Assembly (NCBI GenBank): GCA_016214145.1
Contig: JACRPA010000002.1
Location: 372,001-436,000 of the forward strand
Length of the DNA: 64,000 bases
Direction of reading: 5' to 3'
From: Rhodocyclales bacterium
GTDB taxonomy: Bacteria; Pseudomonadota; Gammaproteobacteria; Burkholderiales; Rhodocyclaceae
Positions 58,182-64,000 of the stretch are shown here, in pieces; position 1 is the first letter of the stretch; each line of letters starts with the position of its first letter. The position numbers and the translations under genes were made by a program. The notes under the pieces were generated by a model. The model made no database searches. It had not been told where the DNA came from and worked only from the letters and a program-made list of their open reading frames with translations.

Positions 58182-58730
58182 ATGGCCCAAACCGGCTTGA
58201 CCCTTGCCAACTCCATGCCCACGCGCCGCTTATTGCTCGCCCTGGCGGCCTCGCTGGCCCTGCACCTGGCCCTGCTCGGGCTGGGCCTGCCGCAGGGAAA
58301 AGTCAGTCCCCGCAATACGGCGGCGATCAGCGCCCGCCTGCTGCCGCCGGCCACCGTGATGCCGCAGGACGCCCTGCTGAAGGACACGCTGGCGGAACGG
58401 GATGCGCCGAGGGCAACGCCGGCGCCGCCCAGGCCCACGGACGCGAAAAGCCGCCGCCCCGCGCCGCGCACGCCCGAGGAGGCGGCGCAGCGCAAGTTGT
58501 CCGAAGTGCTGTTCTATCCGCCCGAGGCGGTGGCGCGCGGCCTGGAGGGCGAAGTGCGGCTGCTGCTGACGCTGGGACGGGACGGGACGATTCAGGATGC
58601 GCAGGTCGCCGCCGGCAGCGGCCACAGGATGCTCGACGAGGCGGCGGTCCGCGCCGCCTTCGCCATGGGCAGCCTGCCGGAGGCGGGGGCGCGGGAGGTG
58701 ATCCTGCCGGTGGTGTTCCGGCTGAGATAG
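58182..58730 (+). CDS. TonB C-terminal-domain protein
   Basis: A 182-residue protein with one membrane anchor (LLLALAASLALHLALLGLGL, about 17-36), a Pro-rich periplasmic linker and a TonB C-terminal domain (YPPEAVARGLEGEVRLLLTLGRDGTIQDAQVAAGSG). It would couple proton motive force to outer-membrane receptors, but ExbBD are not seen. A motif copy at 58297-58322 is translated as the first part of the linker. ATG at 58215 is another start. Confidence 0.8.
   Translation: MAQTGLTLANSMPTRRLLLALAASLALHLALLGLGLPQGKVSPRNTAAISARLLPPATVMPQDALLKDTLAERDAPRATPAPPRPTDAKSRRPAPRTPEEAAQRKLSEVLFYPPEAVARGLEGEVRLLLTLGRDGTIQDAQVAAGSGHRMLDEAAVRAAFAMGSLPEAGAREVILPVVFRLR
58297..58322 (-). repeat. Dispersed ~26-bp motif, copy 9, inside the TonB-like gene
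   Basis: GAAAAGTCAGTCCCCGCAAT followed by ACGGCG, translated as GKVSPRNTA just after the membrane helix. Confidence 0.7.
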
Positions 58731-58732
58731 CT

Positions 58733-59023
58733 TCAGCCGACGATGTTCATGATCCGCCAGGTCCGCCCGGAAAAGATCAGGCTGTGGCGGTAGAGGGAGA
58801 CTTCGGCGGCCCTCACGCGCTGGATGCCGCGGGTGGCCTGGTCGCGCACTTCCACGGTTTCGTTGGCGCCCAGTTCGCGCCGGGTGACGGGGCCGGTCGA
58901 TCCTTCCGCCAGCAGCAGGAAGGTGCGCGGGCGCATGCTGAAGCGGGAGAAACGGTCGGATTCGCCGACGAGGAACGCGATGGAAGCCCGGACCAGATTG
59001 GCTTTGGCGTTGTGCGGAAGCAT
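58733..59023 (-). CDS. Small protein of unknown function
   Basis: A 96-residue protein rich in Arg, with a mixed alpha/beta look and no signal. Residues FLVGESDRFSRFSMRPRTFLLLAEG stand out, but I recognise no family. AAGGAGACAGCC precedes the ATG at 59023. It converges on the TonB-like gene with 2 bp between stops. Confidence 0.6.
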   Translation of the reverse strand: MLPHNAKANLVRASIAFLVGESDRFSRFSMRPRTFLLLAEGSTGPVTRRELGANETVEVRDQATRGIQRVRAAEVSLYRHSLIFSGRTWRIMNIVG

Positions 59024-59122
59024 GGCTGTCTCCTTGTTTGTTGCTGTGGAGACAGCGTAACGGCCCGGCCGCCGGGAACTGTTGCAGCGGGGTAAGCATG
59101 TGTAAGGATTTGTTGCGGGGGG

Positions 59123-59181
59123 TGTAGGAGCCGCCTTGGCGGCGATGCGGCCGTCGAATCGCCAGCAAGCTGGCTCCTACA
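59123..59181. repeat. TGTAGGAGCC REP-like element
   Basis: TGTAGGAGCC (59123-59132) and GGCTCCTACA (59172-59181) are inverted arms of a 59-bp hairpin element, of a type widespread in Gamma- and Betaproteobacteria. Confidence 0.75.
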
Positions 59182-59193
59182 GGCGCAGGGGGG

Positions 59194-60843
59194 CTAGGTC
59201 GGCTCCTTCTCCTGCAGCGCCCGCCACATGATCTTGCCGGTGGCCGATTTCGGCAGGACGTCGGCGAACGCGACGATGCGCGGCGCCTTGTAGGCGGCCA
59301 TGTTGGCGCGGGCCCAGTCGACGATGTCCTGTTCGCTCACCTTGCCGCGGTGGGCTTCCTTGAGCACCACGATGGCCTTCACCGACTCGCCGCGGTGGGC
59401 GTCCTTCGTGCCGATGACGCAGGCCTCCTGGATGGCCGGGTGGCCGTAGAGCAGCGCCTCGACCTCGGCCGGCCACACCTTGTAGCCGGAGGCGTTGATC
59501 ATGCGCTTCAGGCGGTCGACCATGAAGAAGTAGCCGTCGGCGTCCGCCTGGGCGATGTCGCCGGTGCGGAAGAAGCGCTTGCCGTCGATCTCCACGAAGG
59601 CCGCCTCGGTCGCCTGCGGGTTGTTCCAGTAGCCGAGGAAGACCTGCGGGCCGCGGGTGACGATCTCGCCCGCCTCGCCCGGCGGCAGTTCCTGAAAGTC
59701 AGGCCCCACGACACGGCTGTCCACGTCGTAGAGGGGGATGCCGAGGCACTGCTTCTTCGCCCGCTCGGGCGGATTGATGTGGGAGGGCGCGATGGTCTCC
59801 GAGAGGCCGTAGCCCTCGACGTAGGTGATGCCCATGTCGAGCAGCTTCTGCGCCACGGCCTCCGGCATCGCCGCGCCGCCGCCGCTCATGCGCTGGATGC
59901 TGGAGAGGTCGTATTCGGCGAGCTTCGGGTTGGCGAGGAAGTCCACCACCATGGTCGGGATGGACGTCCACGCGCCGATCTTGTAGCGCTGGATCAACTG
60001 GGCGGCGGCTTCGCGGTCCCAGCGCGGCAGCAGCACCACAGTGGCGCCGGTGAACAGCGGCCCGCTCATGCTGCCCTGCATGCCGGTGACGTGGAAGAAC
60101 GGCAGCACAGCCAGGCGCACGGTGTCCGGCTTCATGTTGAACCAGTATTCCCCCGCCACCAGCGTGTGCATCGCCGTGCGGTGGCTGTGCATGCAGCCCT
60201 TCGGGTGGCCCGTCGTGCCGGAGGTGTAGGGCATGACGCAGAGGTCGTCGGGGCCGGCCGTCATCGGGCCGGGGCGGTGGTTGGCGGCGAGCGCCGCGCT
60301 CCACAGCGTCACGCCGGCATCGTCGATGGCCTGGCGCGGCGCGGCGACGAACTCCGGCACCTTGAGGTCGGTCGGCTGCTTCAGGCAGTCGGAATAGGCG
60401 GCGACGACAATGTGTTTCAGCCCTTCCGCCAGCAGCGGCTTCATCTGCGCATAGAGCTCCTGCGCGACGAGGGCGACGGTGGCGCCGCTGTCCCTGACGT
60501 AGTGGCGCAGCTCGTTGGCGAGGTTCATCGGGTTCACCGGCACCACCACCGCGTCGGCGCGCAGGATGCCGTAGTAGCCGATGACGTACTGCGGGCTGTT
60601 CTGCATGAAGAGCAGCACGCGGTCGCCCTTCCTCACGCCGCATTCGCGCTGCAGGAAACCGGCGATGCGCCCGGCCTCGTCGCGGAACTCGGCGAAGCTG
60701 ACCGTCGAGTCGTAGAAGACCAGGTAGGGCTTGTCCGGATAGCGCGCCGCGGCGACCTCGGCGTTGTAGAACAGCGAGGTCGCCGGGATGCTCATGCTGC
60801 GCGGATGGCCCTTCGGCCAAAAGGGAAAATGCCTGTCCGACAT
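59194..60843 (-). CDS. Long-chain acyl-CoA ligase (AMP-binding)
   Basis: A 549-residue acyl-CoA synthetase. The AMP-binding motif is YTSGTTGHPKGCMHSH; further signatures are GYGLSETIAPSHINPP, RFFRTGDIAQADADGYFFMVDRLKRMI and the catalytic Lys near the end in PKSATGKIMWR. It is of the FadD/medium-long chain group. ATG at 60843 follows AAAGGCAATCGC. It lies beside the liv genes in the same direction, which is common for aromatic or fatty-acid uptake systems. It could also re-activate fatty acids released by the lipases at 21-27 kb. Confidence 0.9.
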   Translation of the reverse strand: MSDRHFPFWPKGHPRSMSIPATSLFYNAEVAAARYPDKPYLVFYDSTVSFAEFRDEAGRIAGFLQRECGVRKGDRVLLFMQNSPQYVIGYYGILRADAVVVPVNPMNLANELRHYVRDSGATVALVAQELYAQMKPLLAEGLKHIVVAAYSDCLKQPTDLKVPEFVAAPRQAIDDAGVTLWSAALAANHRPGPMTAGPDDLCVMPYTSGTTGHPKGCMHSHRTAMHTLVAGEYWFNMKPDTVRLAVLPFFHVTGMQGSMSGPLFTGATVVLLPRWDREAAAQLIQRYKIGAWTSIPTMVVDFLANPKLAEYDLSSIQRMSGGGAAMPEAVAQKLLDMGITYVEGYGLSETIAPSHINPPERAKKQCLGIPLYDVDSRVVGPDFQELPPGEAGEIVTRGPQVFLGYWNNPQATEAAFVEIDGKRFFRTGDIAQADADGYFFMVDRLKRMINASGYKVWPAEVEALLYGHPAIQEACVIGTKDAHRGESVKAIVVLKEAHRGKVSEQDIVDWARANMAAYKAPRIVAFADVLPKSATGKIMWRALQEKEPT

Positions 60844-60876
60844 GCGATTGCCTTTCTTCAATGCTGGCTCCGGGTG

Positions 60877-60957
60877 CTTCGATACGGGGCTTCGCCCCTA
60901 CTCAGCACGAACGGGTGTTTTCCGTTCGCCCTGAGTAGCGCGAAGCGCGTATCGAAG
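60877..60957. repeat. CTTCGATAC...ATCGAAG repeat, copy 2
   Basis: Inverted arms with GGGGCTTCGCCCC and inner pieces related to 55911-55950. It fills the gap between livF and the ligase gene. Confidence 0.65.
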
Positions 60958-60983
60958 GGTGCCGGAAACGTTTTCAACAGCGC

Positions 60984-61718
60984 TCAGACTTCCAGCCATT
61001 CCTTGCGGACAGCCTCGTTGTTCTTCAGGTCGGCCGGCGTGCCCTCGAAGACGATGTGGCCGTGGCCCATCAGGTAGAGCCGCTGGGAAATGTCGAGGGC
61101 GATGGCCAGCTTCTGCTCGATGAGCAGGATCGAGATGCCGCGGCGGCTGACCTCCTGCAGGAACTGCCCGACCAGCTCGACGATCTTCGGCGCCAGGCCC
61201 TCGGTCGGCTCGTCGATCATGATCAGGTCGGGGTCGCCCATCAGCGTGCGGCACAGGGTCAGCATCTGCTGCTCGCCGCCGGAGAGCACGCCGGCGGCGG
61301 TGCCGTCGCGCTCCTTCAGGCGCGGAAACAGCCGGTACATGTCGTCGATGGACCAGCGCGTCTCGCCGCGCGCGAAGGCCTTCGGGTCCTTCACGCCGAG
61401 CATCAGGTTCTGCCGCACGGTGAGTCCGGCGAACACGTCGCGGTTCTCCGGCACGTAGCCGACGCCGCAGTGGGCGATCTCGTAGGCCTTGCGGCCGAGG
61501 ATCTCGCGGCCCTTGAAGCGGACGCTGCCGCGGCCGGTGACCAGGCCCATGACGGCCTTGGCGGTGGTGGAGCGGCCGACGCCGTTGCGGCCGAGCAGGC
61601 AGACGATCTCGCCGGCATCGACGCGCAGGTTCACGCCGTGCAGGACGTGGCTCTTGGCGTAGTAGGCGTGCAGGTCGGCGACCTCGAGCATGGGTGCGCG
61701 CTGGGTGGAATCACACAT
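60984..61718 (-). CDS. livF: Branched-chain amino acid-type ABC transporter ATPase LivF with altered Walker A
   Basis: A 244-residue ATPase. Signature LSGGEQQMLTLCRTL, Walker B LIMIDEPTEGL and IEQKLAIAL are normal for LivF. Walker A reads GRNGVGRST: the usual Lys (GKT/GKS) is Arg, with codon CGC. This change normally blocks ATP hydrolysis in other ABC proteins. ATG at 61718 overlaps the livG stop by 8 bp; ATG at 61691 (MLEVADLH) is an alternative. Confidence 0.9.
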   Translation of the reverse strand: MCDSTQRAPMLEVADLHAYYAKSHVLHGVNLRVDAGEIVCLLGRNGVGRSTTAKAVMGLVTGRGSVRFKGREILGRKAYEIAHCGVGYVPENRDVFAGLTVRQNLMLGVKDPKAFARGETRWSIDDMYRLFPRLKERDGTAAGVLSGGEQQMLTLCRTLMGDPDLIMIDEPTEGLAPKIVELVGQFLQEVSRRGISILLIEQKLAIALDISQRLYLMGHGHIVFEGTPADLKNNEAVRKEWLEV

Positions 61719-62469
61719 GGTTCACGCTCGTGCCAAGGTAAGCTTCCCGCACGGCGGCGTTGCAGCGGATTTCGGCCGGTGCGCCGGTGGCGATGATCTG
61801 GCCGTAGACCAGCACCGAGATGCGGTCGGCCAGGCCGAACACCACGCCCATGTCGTGCTCGACCATGACCAGGGTCTTGCCCTCGGTGACGCGGCGGATC
61901 AGCGCCACCGCCGCCTCCGTCTCGTCCCTGCTCATGCCGGCGGTGGGCTCGTCGAGCAGGACCACGTCGGCGCCGCTGGCGATGGTGATGCCGATCTCCA
62001 GCGCGCGCTGCTCGGCGTAGGTGAGGATGCCGGCCGGCGTGTCGCGGCGCCGCGCCAGGCCGATGTCCTCCATCACCGCCTCGGCGCGCAGGCGCGCATC
62101 CCTGAGCCCTTCCAGCCTTCGCCAGAAGGAGTAGCGGTAGCCGAGCGACCACAGCACGGCGCAGCGCAGGTTCTCGAACACCGACAGGTTGTGGAAGATG
62201 TTGGTGATCTGGAAGCTGCGCGACAGGCCCTTGCGGTTGATCTGGAAGGGCTTCAGGCCGACGACGCTCTCGCCCTTCAGCTCGATCGCGCCCCCGCTGA
62301 GCGGAATGCGCGCACTGATGAGGTTGAACAGGGTCGACTTGCCGGCGCCGTTGGGGCCGATGATGGCGTGGCGCTCGCCGGGACGGATGTCGAGGTCGAC
62401 GCCGCGGATGATTTCGCTGGCGCCGAAGTTTTTCTTCAGGCCGGCCAGGCGAATCGCAGGGTGGCTCAT
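61711..62469 (-). CDS. livG: Branched-chain amino acid-type ABC transporter ATPase LivG
   Basis: A 252-residue ATPase. Walker A IIGPNGAGKSTLFN is intact, with LTYAEQRALEIGITIA as signature and LLDEPTAGM as Walker B. The signature is LTYAEQR rather than LSGGQ, as usual for LivG-like proteins. ATG at 62469 overlaps the livM stop by 4 bp; the longer frame upstream is a shadow. Confidence 0.94.
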   Translation of the reverse strand: MSHPAIRLAGLKKNFGASEIIRGVDLDIRPGERHAIIGPNGAGKSTLFNLISARIPLSGGAIELKGESVVGLKPFQINRKGLSRSFQITNIFHNLSVFENLRCAVLWSLGYRYSFWRRLEGLRDARLRAEAVMEDIGLARRRDTPAGILTYAEQRALEIGITIASGADVVLLDEPTAGMSRDETEAAVALIRRVTEGKTLVMVEHDMGVVFGLADRISVLVYGQIIATGAPAEIRCNAAVREAYLGTSVNHV

Positions 62470-63752
62470 GCCCGACCTCCGTTCAGCGTCGACAGCGTTT
62501 CGTGCCAGGCCCGCTTCATGCGGCCGCCGATCCAGTACAGGCCGGCCGCGCCGGCGGCGCTGACGGCCAGGGCGGCGGCCCAGGGCATGGCGCTGCGCAG
62601 GTGCACCTGCATGCCGAGCACGCGCGTGGCTTCGTCGCCGGCCGTGGCGCCCTCGCCCGCCAGCAGCGCGTAGGCCAGTTCGACCAGCCCGACCAGGCCG
62701 GCCAGCAGCACCAGCACGGGGATCACCGTCGCCAGGTAATGCGGCAGCATGCGGCCGAGCAGGCCCGCCTGCCACAGCGCGCGCTGCATGGCAATCACGC
62801 TGGCAATGCCGCCCGGCGCCGCCAGCACCATGAAGAGGAAGAACAGTCCGAAGTAGAGCAGCCAGGCATGGGTCAGGCCGCCGATGACGATCTGCATCAC
62901 GGTGATCAGGATGGCGCCGATGATCGGCCCGTAGAAGAAGCCGATGCCGCCGACGAAAGTCATCAGCAGCACCACGCCCGAGGTGTGGGCATTCAGCGTC
63001 TCGGCGGTGACGATCTCGTAGTTCAACGCCGTCAGCCCGCCGGCGACGCCGGCGAAGAAGCCCGACAGGATCAGCATCAGGTAGCGCACGCGCTGGGTGT
63101 CATAGCCGACGAACTCGGCGCGCTCCGGGTTGTCGCGCACGGCGTTGGCCATGCGCCCGAGCGGCGTCTGCGTCAGGGCGTACATGGCGACCACGGCGAC
63201 GAAGGCCCAGGCGACGATCAGCCCGTACATCTCGATCTGCGGTCCCCAGGTGAGGCCGAGCAGCTTCTCCTTGCCGACGACCCGGTTGCCCGAGACGCCG
63301 CCCTCGCCGCCGAAGAAGCCGGGGAACATCAGCGCGCAGGCGGCGACCAGTTCGCCGATGCCGAGCGAAATCATGGCGAAGGTGGTGCCGGCCTTCTTCG
63401 TCGTGACGTAGCCGAGCACGACGCCGCCGAGCAGGCCGGCCACCCCGCCCGCCAGCGGCAGCAGCGCCGTCGCCAGCGGGCCGCCGCCCTTGCCGACGAG
63501 GTTCAGCGCGTGCATGGCGACGAAGGCGCCGAGGCCGTAGTAAACGGCGTGGCCGAAGGACAGCAGTCCGGTCTGCCCGAGCAGCATGTTGTAGGACAGG
63601 GCGAAGACCACCATGATGCCCATCTGGCACAACAGCGAGACGAGGAAGCCGCTCTTGAACAGCAGCGGCAGCACGCAGGCGACGGCGAGACAGCCGACCC
63701 ACAACAGCAGCCGCCCCCGGCGGCGGAGGATTTCGGTGGCGGCGCGGCTCAT
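62466..63752 (-). CDS. livM: Branched-chain amino acid-type ABC transporter permease LivM, with C-terminal extension
   Basis: A 428-residue permease with about ten or more helices. GQTGLLSFGHAVYYGLGA, the RRDN-like AVRDNPERAEFVGYDTQRVR and GGIGFFYGPIIGA are typical. It is about 100 residues longer than a usual LivM; the extra C-terminal part has two further helices (PVLVLLAGLVGLVELAYALL and MPWAAALAVSAAGAAGLYWIGG). Start overlaps the livH stop in ATGA. Confidence 0.92.
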   Translation of the reverse strand: MSRAATEILRRRGRLLLWVGCLAVACVLPLLFKSGFLVSLLCQMGIMVVFALSYNMLLGQTGLLSFGHAVYYGLGAFVAMHALNLVGKGGGPLATALLPLAGGVAGLLGGVVLGYVTTKKAGTTFAMISLGIGELVAACALMFPGFFGGEGGVSGNRVVGKEKLLGLTWGPQIEMYGLIVAWAFVAVVAMYALTQTPLGRMANAVRDNPERAEFVGYDTQRVRYLMLILSGFFAGVAGGLTALNYEIVTAETLNAHTSGVVLLMTFVGGIGFFYGPIIGAILITVMQIVIGGLTHAWLLYFGLFFLFMVLAAPGGIASVIAMQRALWQAGLLGRMLPHYLATVIPVLVLLAGLVGLVELAYALLAGEGATAGDEATRVLGMQVHLRSAMPWAAALAVSAAGAAGLYWIGGRMKRAWHETLSTLNGGRA

Positions 63753-64000
63753 GATTCGCGCGATCCCATCAGGCCGCGCGGGCGGAACACCAGGATGGCC
63801 ACCATCAGCAGGTAGGGCAGGATCGGCGCCAGCTGGGTGATGGTCAGGCGCGCCACCTGCGAGCCCTGCGGCAGCGCGATGCCGACGAGCGCGAAGACGT
63901 CGGTGATCGAGATCGACAGCGCCACCGAGAAGGTCTGGATGCAGCCGATCAGGATCGAGGCGATGAAGGCGCCGGCCAGCGAGCCGAGGCCGCCGACCAC
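63749..64000 (-). CDS. livH: Branched-chain amino acid-type ABC transporter permease LivH, 3' part
   Basis: Only the last 83 codons are present; the gene runs off the right edge. The segment VGGLGSLAGAFIASILIGCIQTF and the end FRPRGLMGSRES are typical of LivH. It is the first of the visible livHMGF genes on the minus strand, all overlapping. Confidence 0.9.
   Translation of the reverse strand: MVGGLGSLAGAFIASILIGCIQTFSVALSISITDVFALVGIALPQGSQVARLTITQLAPILPYLLMVAILVFRPRGLMGSRES

Overview
The window is a GC-rich stretch of a Betaproteobacterium chromosome, most likely of the Rhodocyclales type. The basis is gene order (pyrG-kdsA-DUF1330-eno-ftsB), polyhydroxyalkanoate (PHA)-type granule proteins, a LivFGMH transporter next to an acyl-CoA ligase, and several short repeat families scattered between genes. 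The placement rests on recognised gene content, not on a search. I saw no rRNA, tRNA, CRISPR array, prophage or transposase gene.

Layout. 1-9.5 kb: end of queF, a Crp/Fnr regulator with a dyad over its own promoter, a 274-bp nested-hairpin element, mutS, a branched-chain-type solute-binding protein, an FKBP isomerase with a peroxiredoxin, the RNA-repair pair archease-RtcB, and a macro-domain protein. 9.5-17.6 kb: metY and a two-gene signalling unit (an eight-PAS histidine kinase and a REC/GGDEF/EAL protein). 17.8-31.6 kb: a storage-lipid region with a PHA-system protein, acyl-CoA-binding protein, wax ester synthase/DGAT, TPR protein, TetR regulator, patatin lipase, phasin, a two-domain fatty acyl-CoA reductase, a membrane lipase, a GMC alcohol oxidase with a Tat partner, and an aldehyde dehydrogenase. 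31.6-39.4 kb: a repeat-rich junction, a BacA-like ABC exporter, a lone CZB zinc protein, an AbrB/PIN toxin-antitoxin pair, a 22-residue membrane peptide candidate, a WYL regulator, a ClpX-like AAA+ protein without zinc finger or normal pore loop, and a SAF-type oxidoreductase. 39-44 kb: ftsB, eno, kdsA, pyrG. 44-52 kb: ugpBAEC followed by glpC-like, glpA and glpB, a coherent glycerol-3-phosphate uptake and anaerobic oxidation operon. 52-59 kb: accessory pocket of small membrane proteins bounded by an inverted repeat, a second toxin-antitoxin pair, an ankyrin protein and a TonB-like protein. 59-64 kb: acyl-CoA ligase and livFGMH, the last gene cut by the window edge.

How the genes work together. 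The storage-lipid region holds enzymes for both directions of wax-ester metabolism: acyl-CoA to fatty alcohol (reductase), alcohol plus acyl-CoA to wax ester (WS/DGAT), storage with phasin, then hydrolysis (patatin, lipase), alcohol oxidation (GMC), aldehyde oxidation (ALDH) and possible re-activation by the acyl-CoA ligase. Glycerol-3-phosphate genes and sensory c-di-GMP turnover lie nearby.

The most unusual non-coding signal is a roughly 26-bp motif found nine times, often touching stop codons and three times inside coding sequence. At least five other repeat families are present, some nested inside each other.
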